A stretch of DNA of 36,481 nucleotides from CAYNST01 sp964641175 (GCA_964641175.1 CAZXLJ010000020.1:1-36481), one strand, 5' to 3'; counted from the stretch's first letter, positions 1 to 8,707 are shown. Notes: generated from the sequence alone by a model not told the origin. Numbers and translations: made by a program.

Positions 1-49
1 TACACTGGGGGTGTAGTGGTCGTGGGTTCAAATCCCGCCGCTCCGACCA
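1..49 (+). tRNA. tRNA-Pro (anticodon GGG), 3' part only
   Basis: The 5' half lies outside the window. What is visible is the anticodon loop CTGGGGG (positions 5-11, anticodon GGG), the 3' anticodon strand TGTAG, a 5-nt variable loop TGGTC, a T-arm with stem GTGGG/CCCGC around TTCAAAT, the acceptor 3' strand CGCTCCG, discriminator A and an encoded CCA ending at 49. A GGG anticodon reads the CCC/CCU proline codons. The encoded CCA is usual for gammaproteobacterial tRNA genes. Confidence 0.9.
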
Positions 50-58
50 TTTCTCTTC

Positions 59-80
59 GCATTGACTTCCCTGTCAATGC
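59..80. terminator. hairpin between tRNA-Pro and the DUF349 gene
   Basis: A perfect 8-bp stem (GCATTGAC at 59-66 with GTCAATGC at 73-80) closes a TTCCCT loop. It lies between the tRNA end (plus) and the 3' end of the DUF349 gene (minus), where a bidirectional terminator would be expected. Neither side has an immediate T-run, so it could equally be a processing or 3'-stability hairpin. Confidence 0.4.
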
Positions 81-102
81 TCATCGACATTAAATTTTCT
101 GT

Positions 103-2937
103 TTAAACCGTAGACGTCATGCTGCGTGGGGCGGCGATTTTTAGCTCCCAGCAGGCGTCAAGCCTTGCCAGCAGGTCTTGATACTCTTCATCCGGAATGC
201 CAGGAACTGCAAGCCATTCCCGAATAATCTCAGCCATGACAACTTCACGATCAGTTCGTTGCTGACCCATTGCGACTTGTAATTGACCTACTTGGTATGA
301 CATGCGCAAACCACTGTCACACGCAGGGGTAGGTGTGTCTGTGGCAATTTCAGACCGGATGCACAGTTCATGCAGTTGCTTCAATGATTCATTGCGCTGT
401 TCTTCAGTCAACGCTGCCGCCCGCTCGAAACGTTTCTGCAGGATGTCATGGACCCCGACGGGCCAATGGACGCCAGCATCAAGCTGTCGTTGTGCCTGTT
501 CCTGTAGAAATTCCGTATCTTCTTCCAAGGACAGTGCCAGCTCATAATGCCTTAGGGCTTCTGCAGTCACGAGCGCCTGACGCCACTGCTGCTTTTTGGT
601 ATCTGACTTTTCCTGCGCGGTTTTGGCCTGTATACGATCGAGAGCCGCATAGAATTTCTGAGTTATTCTTTTACTGTCCTCTTTAGGTAGTTCCCCGATT
701 TCCTGAAACTGGCGGGTCAATTCATCGATTTCAGTTTTGGCGATCAAAAAGGCTTCACCACTGAGATAGAGCAGATTCTCCAGTTGATCGATGATCAGCT
801 CCGCCTGGCTACGCGCTTCATTGCGTTCCTGGCGAGAAGATTCGGATTCCTGCTGACGGCGTTCAAAGATCGCATCACAGTGAGCGCGAAACTTTTTCCA
901 AAGCGCCTGATCGTCTTTGCGCCGACAAGGGCCAACGGTACGCCATTGACTTTGAAGTTGTTTGGCTTCAGTAATCGCCTCGTAGGTATTATCGGTTCCT
1001 GCCAGCAACTCCGCCCGATCGACCAGCGCCTTCTTTTTCTCTTTGTTGCGATCGTATTCCCGATGTAAAAATGTGAACAAATTTTCGAGAATTTCGTCGA
1101 ACTGTTGCTGTAGTGGCTTGATTAGCTTGCGGGGAACCGGCCAGTGGCTCTGCCAAGCCTCACGCGCCATTCGCAAGGTTTTTTCAACTTCCGGCCAGTT
1201 GGCATTGCCCCAGTCGTAGGCGTCATGATATCGCTGTAACTGTTCAATCAGTTGAGTGCGTTTAGCGGCATTTTCTTCGCGTACCGAAGCTTGTTCCGCA
1301 AAATACAATTTGCATGGTTCGTAAGCTTTCTCTGCCGCATTGTGAAATTGGGTCCATAGCGCATCGTCATTATTCCGGGGTCCTTTGGAAAGGTTGCGCC
1401 ACTCTTGCTGCAGATGTTGGATCCGGGTAGACAACTCAAGTGGACGCAGTTTACTCTCGACAAGTTCTTCCATTTGCCGGATCAATGTCTGCTTCTTGGG
1501 AGTGACCGCAAAATCCTGCCAGTCACCCAGTTTTTTCACGGCGCTTCTAAATGATTCGATTTTGGTGGCGACGCTGGCCGGTATGTCTTTGGCCGTTGAT
1601 AGTTTGTCTTCCAGATCTCGCAGGATGGCATTGGAGCGGCTGATAAAACCACGAGAAACCGCCCACTGACCCCGACGGACCAGCTCTCCAATTTCCCGGA
1701 TGTCCTGTCTGCTGCGATCCTCGTGCTCGTGCTGGTGGTTTCGCCATTCGGCCAGCAGTTTTTCGGTTTCTGTAATTATTGACGGTGTCGGCACATCGCG
1801 CAGCAATCGGGCATGCCCGAGCATTGATTTAATTGTCTGGTGAGAGAGCTTGCCACCATCAAGGTCGGCGTTCAAAAGAGAGTGACTGAGCTGCTCCAGC
1901 GGACCGTGGGCAGCCAGCTGCTGCAGAAGTGCGTCAATTGCATTACAGAGGTCCGCGCCCATCTGACGGTAGGCGCGGACATCCAGCCCCTGGCTGGCGG
2001 CAGAATCGAGGGCGGACTGCCATGCCGATTTAAGTGCGGCGGTATCAGCCGGGCCCGTGGCAGGATCGGGTTCAGCGGACTGGTACAGTTCGGCGAGTTT
2101 CAGTTGCAGGTTTATTAATGCGGCCTGTAGCCCGACTTGCGCATGCTCGACTTCTTGAAGTTGCACCTGCTCGTCACGAATATTAGCAGCGTGTTTTTGC
2201 AGAAGGCCCTGACACACTGACAGAGCGAGCGCGAAGCGATGCGCATCTTGTTCGTCCGCGAAGCCGGATAGCAACGCCCAGGATTCTTCCAGTTGCCGGC
2301 AGCGTATTTCGAAAACCGAATCGGGATCCCGGTTGGCCAGCTGTTCCATCTGCTGGCAGAGCAATTTTATCTGGCGGTTTCTGGAGGTTTGCTCGGCGAT
2401 CTCGTTTTTGAATACCTGCAGTTTTCGCCGGGCGATTTTCAAGACCGCCTTGTCCTTGGCGCGAGCGGTTTTCTCCAGCTTTTCCAGAATGACCCGGCTC
2501 TCGATTTTTTCGGCTGCAAGTTGCCGCAGTTGGGTCGTTCCCGCGTTCTGCGCCAATTGAAGCAGCAGGTTTTCATCGGTGATGCTTTCAAGCAGGCGCG
2601 AACCTGCGGTTCGAGAGAACGCGCAAATCTGAAACAGGTGCTCTTCTTCCTTCACCTTTTGCGTTAGCTCTTCGAGCGTGAGCTGACCGCTGTCCAGTAA
2701 TTCGCCGAGGCGTTTGCGTGCTGCCGTTTCTATCTGCTGCGACTCTTCCTGACTGGCGAGCCGCAATAACGTGTCGCTATCTGCCAGGCGCCGGATTGCG
2801 GCAACGCGGGGAGGAACATCTTTGGCTCTGGCAACTATTTCCAGGCATTCATCGGAAGATTTCCGGGATATGGACTGGATTTTCGCCTCCAGGTTTTTCG
2901 GTTCGTTCCGTTTGAATAAGCGCGCAAAAAATGACAT
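103..2937 (-). CDS. DUF349 domain-containing protein (944 aa)
   Basis: A large, soluble, highly charged alpha-helical protein with no signal peptide or membrane segment. It contains several DUF349-type repeats, recognisable from about residue 390 to 800 by recurring W-(x)n-W/F-K/R-x-F helices such as those around LQQEWRNLSKGPR, LQSQWRTVGPCRRKD and ALWKKFRAHCDAIF. The N-terminal 180 residues are rich in Ala/Leu/Glu helices resembling HEAT-like solenoids. DUF349 proteins of 850-950 aa are common in gammaproteobacteria and their biochemical role is not established. The ATG at 2937 (MSFFARLFKR) is preceded by only a weak GATGAG. It is the last gene of a same-strand run (M48 peptidase, three AIM24 genes), 76 bp after the nearest AIM24 stop, so co-transcription is possible but unproven. 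The family assignment is confident; the function is unknown. Confidence 0.85.
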   Translation of the reverse strand: MSFFARLFKRNEPKNLEAKIQSISRKSSDECLEIVARAKDVPPRVAAIRRLADSDTLLRLASQEESQQIETAARKRLGELLDSGQLTLEELTQKVKEEEHLFQICAFSRTAGSRLLESITDENLLLQLAQNAGTTQLRQLAAEKIESRVILEKLEKTARAKDKAVLKIARRKLQVFKNEIAEQTSRNRQIKLLCQQMEQLANRDPDSVFEIRCRQLEESWALLSGFADEQDAHRFALALSVCQGLLQKHAANIRDEQVQLQEVEHAQVGLQAALINLQLKLAELYQSAEPDPATGPADTAALKSAWQSALDSAASQGLDVRAYRQMGADLCNAIDALLQQLAAHGPLEQLSHSLLNADLDGGKLSHQTIKSMLGHARLLRDVPTPSIITETEKLLAEWRNHQHEHEDRSRQDIREIGELVRRGQWAVSRGFISRSNAILRDLEDKLSTAKDIPASVATKIESFRSAVKKLGDWQDFAVTPKKQTLIRQMEELVESKLRPLELSTRIQHLQQEWRNLSKGPRNNDDALWTQFHNAAEKAYEPCKLYFAEQASVREENAAKRTQLIEQLQRYHDAYDWGNANWPEVEKTLRMAREAWQSHWPVPRKLIKPLQQQFDEILENLFTFLHREYDRNKEKKKALVDRAELLAGTDNTYEAITEAKQLQSQWRTVGPCRRKDDQALWKKFRAHCDAIFERRQQESESSRQERNEARSQAELIIDQLENLLYLSGEAFLIAKTEIDELTRQFQEIGELPKEDSKRITQKFYAALDRIQAKTAQEKSDTKKQQWRQALVTAEALRHYELALSLEEDTEFLQEQAQRQLDAGVHWPVGVHDILQKRFERAAALTEEQRNESLKQLHELCIRSEIATDTPTPACDSGLRMSYQVGQLQVAMGQQRTDREVVMAEIIREWLAVPGIPDEEYQDLLARLDACWELKIAAPRSMTSTV

Positions 2938-3013
2938 AGCTCATCTTCAATTGAAATAGTTGATAACAGCGAAACCAGTTTATGGTTCGCAGTGTGTAAT
3001 TCTACCGTGACGT

Positions 3014-3691
3014 TTACCTGCTGCCGGGTCTGAACAAACGCGCCCAACGGGTCAGAGCCCGCGGGCTGCGGCTTTGCAGCCAGACTTTACCGCGGCCCTG
3101 AAACCTGCACACTAGGCCTTCCCCTGAAAAAAAGAAAGATTTATAACCTCCCAGAGGGGTTATTTTGTAGTTTAAACCGGATGTCCAGGCAATGACGGTG
3201 TCGGTGTCGACGATATATTCACCATCAATCTCGATTTCGATGGCGGCGCCATACGAATTGAACCAGACGTCGCCAGGACCCTGGCACTGCACAAGGATCA
3301 GACCGGCACCAGAAAACAGTCCTTTAACCAGATCCGATTTGACGGTCACCTGCAGGCTCTTGCTGGCGGCGACGAATGCCGAATTTCGTAGAAAGAATGA
3401 TTCATTGTCCAACAGGTGTTGATGCATGATGTCACCCGGGACGGCCGGAGCAATGCCGATTGTTCCGTTCGCGTGTTGTGGCGAAAACTCGTTAATAAAA
3501 AGATTTTCGCCGGTTAGCAATCGTCCTAGTCCGCCTTTCATTTTTGTTTTCATGACGACATGTGTATCCATTGTCGCCATGGAGGATGCTTCCACCCTGA
3601 GAACTTCGCCCGGTGGCAACGAGATTTCCAGATAGGCGTAGTCTGGCTGGCCACTGATTTTGAATTTAAGTGATTTTGTGCCGGAATTCAC
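3014..3691 (-). CDS. AIM24 family protein, paralogue 1 (225 aa)
   Basis: Belongs to the AIM24/TIGR00266 (DUF124) family of beta-helical, tryptophan-RNA-attenuator-like folds. The family signatures are visible: an N-terminal LPPGEVLRVEASSMATMD stretch, ESFF/ENLF-INEF, the PGDI turn, the central FSGAGLILVQCQGPG and the C-terminal FFSGEGLVCRFQGRGKVWLQ with the SRSP ending. There is no signal peptide or membrane segment. The molecular function of bacterial AIM24 proteins is unknown; the eukaryotic namesake is a mitochondrial protein that affects cristae organisation. This is the last of three tandem paralogues, 88 bp downstream of paralogue 2. It differs from the other two by an extra ~6-residue N-terminus (MNSGTK) and a basic C-terminal tail. 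Family confident, role unknown. Confidence 0.88.
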   Translation of the reverse strand: MNSGTKSLKFKISGQPDYAYLEISLPPGEVLRVEASSMATMDTHVVMKTKMKGGLGRLLTGENLFINEFSPQHANGTIGIAPAVPGDIMHQHLLDNESFFLRNSAFVAASKSLQVTVKSDLVKGLFSGAGLILVQCQGPGDVWFNSYGAAIEIEIDGEYIVDTDTVIAWTSGLNYKITPLGGYKSFFFSGEGLVCRFQGRGKVWLQSRSPRALTRWARLFRPGSR

Positions 3692-3779
3692 CAGGTCGTA
3701 TCCTCTGTAAATTGAACCGTTTCGTGTCAGTCGCTGCGACTCGCCAGGGGAGCATCTGGATGTCTTGTGACGAGTACTT

Positions 3780-4463
3780 TCAAGCGCGGCGCGCGCGCAG
3801 GCGTGCTCCGACGACGGCCCCGAAACTGCGCGGATTGTGTGACTGGCACCACACTGTGCCCTGGCCCGAAAACCGGCAAACCAGTCCTTCTCCGCTCAGG
3901 AAGGAATGTAACCAGCTTGATCCGGCTTTGGAAACCTGAAAATTCAAGGTATCGGTAAATGCCACAATGTGTCCGGTATCCACAATGTATTCATCGTCGA
4001 CGCGAACAGGATAGATCGCGCCGAACGAGGAAAGCATTGCGGTGCCATGCCCTTTCAGATGCAGCCAGAAAAGTCCTTCACCCGAGAACAGACTTTTGAA
4101 TCCTTGCCATCCCATGTCTACGTCCACGGTGGGAGTCGACGCCAGATACGATCCGCTTTGCACTACGAGGCTCTGACCGTCCATTTCCACGGTGGTAATG
4201 TCACCGGAAAGGGTAGTGCCCAGCCAGAGCTCTCCTTCGCGGTCGCGGCATTCGAAATGGTTCAAAAAGAATGACTCGCCGCTGATCACGCGCCGGGCTG
4301 CTTTCATTAAGCTGCCGGATTGCTTTTTATGTGTAGACGTTGAGATTGAGATGTTGGTACTCATCGCAATCATGGATCCGCCTTCAGCGGTGAGCTGATC
4401 GCCCGGATCCATCGAAACTTTGCCGACAGTGTTACCCGGCCTATTGATCAGTTCAATGTGCAT
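3780..4463 (-). CDS. AIM24 family protein, paralogue 2 (227 aa)
   Basis: The most canonical of the three TIGR00266/AIM24 copies. It has N-terminal MDPGDQLTAEGGSMIAMS, an ESFFLNHF segment, LSGDITTVEMDG, FSGEGLFWLHLKGHG, the VRVDDEYIVDTGHIVAF strand and a C-terminal FLSGEGLVCRFSGQGTVWCQ. The length is typical for the family. It lies 36 bp downstream of paralogue 3 on the same strand. The tail is very basic (GARLRARRA). The three copies share the same architecture but are clearly diverged, which suggests an old duplication with specialisation (perhaps a hetero-oligomer) rather than a recent tandem repeat. No enzymatic residues are recognisable. Confidence 0.88.
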   Translation of the reverse strand: MHIELINRPGNTVGKVSMDPGDQLTAEGGSMIAMSTNISISTSTHKKQSGSLMKAARRVISGESFFLNHFECRDREGELWLGTTLSGDITTVEMDGQSLVVQSGSYLASTPTVDVDMGWQGFKSLFSGEGLFWLHLKGHGTAMLSSFGAIYPVRVDDEYIVDTGHIVAFTDTLNFQVSKAGSSWLHSFLSGEGLVCRFSGQGTVWCQSHNPRSFGAVVGARLRARRA

Positions 4464-4499
4464 AGCTCAGGTCGTCCTGAATGGTGGGAGCGAAAATAT

Positions 4500-5159
4500 T
4501 TATAGTCTTGCATTCAGCCAGCCGGCCAGGCCTGGCAGGCTGCGTGTCTGCAGAATGATGCGGCCCTTACCGGACAAGCGCGTCACCAGTCCTTCGCCGC
4601 CAAAAAAACTGGAAAATACCCCGCCCGCCATTTGCAGCTTGAGCTTTATTCCGGGCTCATAAGCCACCAGGTGCGCGGTATCGACAATAAACTCGCCGTC
4701 AATTTCTTTATCAACAAGCGCTCCGAAGGCACCGATCCACACCCGTCCCGTGCCGGTGGCCAGCTGCCTGAACAACCCCTCCCGATTGACGAAGGAGGCG
4801 ACCCCTGCCCAGTGGGTCGACAACCTGACGGATGGTGTGCACGCTACGAATGCGCCCGGTTGCAGATAAAAACTCTGATTGTTCAGTTCAAGACACAAAA
4901 TGTCACCGGGCGTAGACTTGGTGATGATCAGCCGCTGGGTAGAATCCCGGGTGTTGACGATTTCATTGATAAAGAAAGATTCCTGCGTGAGAAATTTCCG
5001 GGACAAGGCACCGGTCACTCCGCCGACCAGTGTGGCCCTGATGTCCAGCCCGGCGTCCATGCTGGCCATGGCATCGGCTTCGGTCAACAGCATCTCACCG
5101 GGATTGAGGGCGACCTGCAGATGGGTGAAGGCCGGTTTACCTTGGATGTCCACTAGCAT
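4500..5159 (-). CDS. AIM24 family protein, paralogue 3 (219 aa)
   Basis: Third and most upstream AIM24/TIGR00266 copy. It has the family landmarks LNPGEMLLTEADAMASMD, ESFFINEI, STPGDILCLELNN, VNREGLFRQLATGTGRVW, DGEFIVDTAHLVAYE and FFGGEGLVTRLSGKGRIILQ. It starts at an ATG only 9 bp after the stop of the M48 peptidase gene, so the two are almost certainly co-transcribed. The central loop lacks the usual SGEGL (VNREGLF instead), the clearest difference from the sister copies. Cytosolic by sequence. Function unknown. Confidence 0.88.
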   Translation of the reverse strand: MLVDIQGKPAFTHLQVALNPGEMLLTEADAMASMDAGLDIRATLVGGVTGALSRKFLTQESFFINEIVNTRDSTQRLIITKSTPGDILCLELNNQSFYLQPGAFVACTPSVRLSTHWAGVASFVNREGLFRQLATGTGRVWIGAFGALVDKEIDGEFIVDTAHLVAYEPGIKLKLQMAGGVFSSFFGGEGLVTRLSGKGRIILQTRSLPGLAGWLNARL

Positions 5160-5168
5160 GCGTTCATG

Positions 5169-6329
5169 TCACTCGGTAGGGGTAGGAGATGTATTTAATA
5201 ATTCCCGCTTCAGATGCGCAAACGACTCTGAAAGATCAAGATATTCCACATCCGCACCGCCGGCTGCCAAAGATTCCAGATGGCGCAATCGTGTGGCGCT
5301 GGTGGGGTGGGTGCCGAGATAGTCAAGCGCCTTCTGCAACGCGGGGGACAGCGTCACATCGGCGGCATCGGTCTGCCCCTCCTGCTCCATCAGGCGGGTG
5401 AAGAAGCGGCTCAAGCCGGCAGGATCCACTTGAGCCCGGACCAGCAATTCATAACTGTACACATCAGCTTCAGCTTCGAATTTCCGGGAATAACTCTGAT
5501 TGAGCAGATAGGGCGCGAGGTTGGCGCCGGCACCAACGGCCCCGCCGGCGTCCCCGAAAACGGCACTGAACAACAGGTATATGCCGGCGCTACCGATCAG
5601 GCTCCGGACACCATGCTGCTGGGTGACGTGAGCGAGTTCATGGCCGACGACACCCAGCAATTCTTCCGCAGAATCGGTTTCATCGATCAGGCCGGTATTG
5701 ATGACCACGTAGCCGCCTGGCAAGGCGAAGGCATTAACGGCGGCATCGCGGGCAATGTAGAACTGGAATGAATAAGGGTGCTGCTCCAGTGCTGCCAGAA
5801 GCGGGGCAACCAGTGGAGCAAGCATGGGGCCGGTTTGCTCCTGATCGAGCAATGCATGATTCTGGCGGTACTGTGCCAGCGCCGCTTGCCCCAGCCTGTT
5901 TTCCCATGTCACGGGTAATCGCCCAGCCATCCACTCGGTAGCCGAATCCACCCGCGTAAGCAGGAAGAATGGAATCGCCACTACGGCGATAACCACAGCC
6001 ACAAATAGCGCCAGACTTACGCGACGTTTATTGTGGGCCTCGGTCACCTGTGCCCTTAACGCAGGATGATTCGCAATGGTGGGGTGTTTGAGAATTGCCC
6101 GATTCGACGTATAGAACGACCAGCCGCGCCACATGGGATGTGTCAGGAAAACCAGGCGGTTGCTGGCACCGCCGAGTTCCAGATTCAATCCGCGCAAGGC
6201 CAGCTGACCCCGATTGTCTCCAACCTCGAACCGGATATGGTCTGAATGAATGTGCAGCAGACCGGTCGCGCGGCCATCGGGCAGGCCTTCATGGAACGCC
6301 TGACATTGAATAATCGATTGGACACTCAC
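5169..6329 (-). CDS. M48 family membrane zinc metallopeptidase (386 aa)
   Basis: The peptidase M48 zinc motif HELAH sits at about residues 230-234 (VVGHELAHVTQQHG). The third ligand is a Glu in the FEAEAD segment near 285, and the substrate-strand motif FALPGGYVVINTGL precedes the motif as in M48C/BepA-like proteases. One membrane segment (about 105-124) separates an ~100-residue N-terminal domain from the catalytic domain, which would therefore face the periplasm if the N-terminus is inside. There is no Sec signal peptide. The start is GTG at 6329, with GGGGA about 9 nt upstream. First gene of the run leading into three AIM24 genes (9-bp gap to the next). M48 plus AIM24 suggests an envelope or membrane-quality role, but this is inference only. 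Confidence 0.87.
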   Translation of the reverse strand: MSVQSIIQCQAFHEGLPDGRATGLLHIHSDHIRFEVGDNRGQLALRGLNLELGGASNRLVFLTHPMWRGWSFYTSNRAILKHPTIANHPALRAQVTEAHNKRRVSLALFVAVVIAVVAIPFFLLTRVDSATEWMAGRLPVTWENRLGQAALAQYRQNHALLDQEQTGPMLAPLVAPLLAALEQHPYSFQFYIARDAAVNAFALPGGYVVINTGLIDETDSAEELLGVVGHELAHVTQQHGVRSLIGSAGIYLLFSAVFGDAGGAVGAGANLAPYLLNQSYSRKFEAEADVYSYELLVRAQVDPAGLSRFFTRLMEQEGQTDAADVTLSPALQKALDYLGTHPTSATRLRHLESLAAGGADVEYLDLSESFAHLKRELLNTSPTPTE

Positions 6330-6700
6330 AACGCACGGTCCCCAATAGGAACATTAAGATTTCGGGCGACAGTCTAATTCAGTGATTGCGATATATGAAG
6401 CGAACGCAGAAAGGGGAATAAAAAATGCCCGGCGTTCGGGGGAGCGCCGGGCTAGGACCATTAGGAGTGAAACAATAAGGACTCGCGTCCTCGTCGAGCA
6501 GCCGAAGCAGCTCTACTGATGCCCGAATTCACTTGGGGGGATGAAATATGACATCAGCTATTCAAGTATCGTTCAGGTTCGAAAAACTTCCAGTGATTCG
6601 ACGGAAGTTCTTAGAACGTTTTTTCCGGCCGTCGAATTGTTTCCGGTCCGCGGCAGCATATGACGCCTTATCAACAGGATATGTGCAATTTTTGCCGTCT
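6330..6700. other. 371-bp intergenic region with a minus-strand terminator
   Basis: No convincing coding sequence. It contains the upstream region of the M48 gene (its right end) and a strong minus-strand intrinsic terminator at 6421-6452. About 250 bp remain between that terminator and the stop of the small gene at 6701. Short overlapping ORFs on both strands here (72 aa plus, 60 aa minus) have no recognisable features. The plus-strand one is preceded by GGGGGGATGAAAT but runs antisense into the next gene. A non-coding RNA ending at the terminator is possible. Confidence 0.5.
6421..6452 (-). terminator. Rho-independent terminator (minus strand)
   Basis: A perfect 8-bp GC-rich stem (GCCCGGCG at 6427-6434, CGCCGGGC at 6445-6452) with a 10-nt loop. 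On the minus strand it is followed directly by ATTTTTTATT, the classical intrinsic-terminator layout. It would end transcripts coming from tesB and the 111-aa gene, or an sRNA starting between 6453 and 6700. Confidence 0.75.
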
Positions 6701-7036
6701 TCAATCTGCCAGAGCTTGGAGTTGCAGGAGCGTCTCGAGCTCACTTGCGAGCTGCCGGGCTGTTGATGAGCGGAGAATCCATTCGCCCAGGTAACGCTGC
6801 AGCAACTGGAACTTGGCTGTACTGCCGCGGTAAAGAGTCGTGATGGGTTCGTAAGCCATATAGTGATCTTCGATGCTCAATTTCGCCAGCTCACGCAGTT
6901 CGGTATGAACAATGGCAATCAGATCGTAGATGCAGTCCTTTTGATGAATTTGGGCTACCTCCCAGTAAGCATCATCCAGTATTGCCAAAACAGATTCGAG
7001 ATGTTGAACAGCGTCTGCGATGGTTTTACGTTCCAT
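6701..7036 (-). CDS. hypothetical protein (111 aa)
   Basis: Not recognised. The predicted product is a small, acidic, all-helical cytosolic protein without signal peptide or membrane segment, with leucine-rich amphipathic helices at both ends (around DAVQHLESVLAILDDAYWEV and LASELETLLQLQALAD). A strong Shine-Dalgarno (TTGGAGG, about 6 nt before the ATG) argues that it is translated. It follows tesB on the same strand with an 83-bp gap and is followed 250 bp later by an intrinsic terminator. The pairing with tesB is the only functional hint. Confidence 0.6.
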   Translation of the reverse strand: MERKTIADAVQHLESVLAILDDAYWEVAQIHQKDCIYDLIAIVHTELRELAKLSIEDHYMAYEPITTLYRGSTAKFQLLQRYLGEWILRSSTARQLASELETLLQLQALAD

Positions 7037-7119
7037 GAAGCCTCCAATGTAGGTCGGGAATACCGGTATGCGGTTCGAGCCAAACCACCTTTTATGTCAT
7101 ACAGTATAGGTAATAACCT

Positions 7120-7944
7120 TTAACCGGTACGACGGATAAGTCCTTCCTGGGAGACACTGGCGATGAGGGTTCCAGCTACGTCATAAAAAGCACCGCTACA
7201 GAGCCCGCGACCACTTCCCGCCCAGGGGCTGTGGGTAAGATAGTGATGCCATTGGGAAAAATCCACTGGCCGGTGAAACCAGATCGAATGGTCCATGCTC
7301 GCGGGAAAAATCGAAGGACTGAACAGGGTGGTATCGTGAGGCAGAAGCGCCGATGCAAGCAGGGCCATGTCGGACGCGAATGCCAGTGCACAATAATTTC
7401 TTAGCGGGCTGCCCAGCTGTTCGCGGGCACGCATCCAGCAATGCGCTTCTGATTCGTTCTGGGGGCTGGGGTTAATGAGACTGTCGGAAGAGGGCAGGTA
7501 ATCCAGTGGCGCATCACCCAGGTACTCGGCAGTAGGCCAATCAGGGCGTGGCGCCGTCAGGGTGGCGTCGGGGCGCATTGATGCCACTTCGGGGCAGAGC
7601 GAGGGTTGATGATGAAAACCTGTTTCCGGGCTGTGGAAAGAGGCCATCAGGGTGAATATCTGTTTCTGGTTCTGATGCACTTTGACCAGCCTGGTCGAAA
7701 CGTGTTTGCCGTCCCTTAAGGTCTCGACTTCCAGTTCCACTACAGAGGAAGTATTGCCCGCGCGCAAAAAATAGGCGTGAAGTGAATGAACATGGCGATG
7801 CTCATCAACTGTCAGGCCGGCCGCCATAAGAGCTTGCGCGAGGACTTGTCCGCCAAACAGGCTGTGACGGAAATTTTGTTGATGATGCCGCGCAATGAAA
7901 CGCTGCGAACCGCAGGGTTCCAGTTCTAGAATTGCCGCTAACAT
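7120..7944 (-). CDS. tesB: acyl-CoA thioesterase II (274 aa)
   Basis: Hydrolyses acyl-CoA to free fatty acid and CoA; a cytosolic double-hotdog enzyme. The match to E. coli TesB is visible along its length: FGGQVLAQAL near residue 30, VHSLHAYFLRAGN at 52-64, VETLRDGKHVSTRLV, ASFHSPETGF, the MDHSIWFHRP block (Asp218, equivalent to catalytic Asp204) and the C-terminal SVSQEGLIR (Gln266, equivalent to catalytic Gln278). Length is slightly below E. coli (286 aa), mainly at the N-terminus. It is divergent from a lipoprotein gene and close to ETF-QO, consistent with a fatty-acid metabolic neighbourhood. Confidence 0.93.
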   Translation of the reverse strand: MLAAILELEPCGSQRFIARHHQQNFRHSLFGGQVLAQALMAAGLTVDEHRHVHSLHAYFLRAGNTSSVVELEVETLRDGKHVSTRLVKVHQNQKQIFTLMASFHSPETGFHHQPSLCPEVASMRPDATLTAPRPDWPTAEYLGDAPLDYLPSSDSLINPSPQNESEAHCWMRAREQLGSPLRNYCALAFASDMALLASALLPHDTTLFSPSIFPASMDHSIWFHRPVDFSQWHHYLTHSPWAGSGRGLCSGAFYDVAGTLIASVSQEGLIRRTG

Positions 7945-8072
7945 TGATGCTCCGAATCTGGACAGCTGCGATGTGCAGCGAAAGGCCGCGCGTGCGGGTG
8001 ACGGCGCGCTGGTGGCCGGGCGAAATGGGTCTTACACTCAAGATACCTCACCGAGATGCGAAGGGTCTACTG

Positions 8073-8693
8073 ATGAAGGAAGGCTGCTGCCGACGGGTTG
8101 TTCTTTCCGGGTTCATAATGCTCGCGATCCTCGCGATGGTGTCCTGTCATTCAGCAGGCCGGCGCGCAATCGCACCACATATAGGAGTGACTCCCCATGT
8201 GGAAGTCAGTCGCGTCCATAGCTGGCAACTTGCTGCCCGTTCCCGTATCTATATCGCCTATCCGGAAGCCATTGCTTCCGGGCAGCGCGATTTACCCCGA
8301 ACCCGGGCCGATCTTCAACGTTTGTTGCGCGTCCACTCGGCGCCGCGATTTCAGTCTGTGGTCAGTGGCGACGTTGAGCAATCACTCGAGCAGGCCTTCG
8401 CGGCTGCAAGGGCGGCTGGCTGCGATGTGTTGTTCCGGCCGATAGTTACGGCCGCACAATTTAGCCAAAAAGAGAATGCTCCGGACCATCTTTTTGACGG
8501 ATCGACTGACACGGGGTCGCGTCCGGATTATCTGGAGCTGCGACTGTCATTGCAGGTTTACGAGGCGCATTCATCCCGATTGCTGGACACCGTCACCATA
8601 ACGGCGAAGCGGCCGTGGCCGGCCACCGAACGCTCACAGAATACGCTTGCTCAGGCCGCAATCGAAACACTGGTCAGCAGCCTGGCACGTTGA
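8073..8693 (+). CDS. DUF4823-like lipoprotein (206 aa)
   Basis: The ATG at 8073 was chosen over an upstream in-frame ATG at 7932, because it gives a clean lipoprotein signal (basic MKEGCCRR, hydrophobic core, cleavage before Cys25 in AMVSC) and has AAGGG about 8 nt upstream. The mature domain has the pattern of Pseudomonas DUF4823 lipoproteins: a strand like RIYIAYPE, a segment placing an ORF-wide 'VxSGDVEQSLEQAFAAARAAGCDVLF', then DYLELRLSLQVYEAHSSRLLDTVTI. Probably anchored in the outer or inner membrane facing the periplasm. It ends 14 bp before the convergent ETF-QO gene. The family assignment is moderate; function unknown. Confidence 0.7.
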   Translation: MKEGCCRRVVLSGFIMLAILAMVSCHSAGRRAIAPHIGVTPHVEVSRVHSWQLAARSRIYIAYPEAIASGQRDLPRTRADLQRLLRVHSAPRFQSVVSGDVEQSLEQAFAAARAAGCDVLFRPIVTAAQFSQKENAPDHLFDGSTDTGSRPDYLELRLSLQVYEAHSSRLLDTVTITAKRPWPATERSQNTLAQAAIETLVSSLAR

Positions 8694-8707
8694 ACCTTTG
8701 ATTCAAA

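Noticed and set aside
6548..6766. 72-codon plus-strand ORF with GGGGGGATGAAAT before its ATG
   Set aside because: It overlaps antisense the end of a better-supported gene, has no recognisable domain and an amino-acid pattern not typical of a real small protein.
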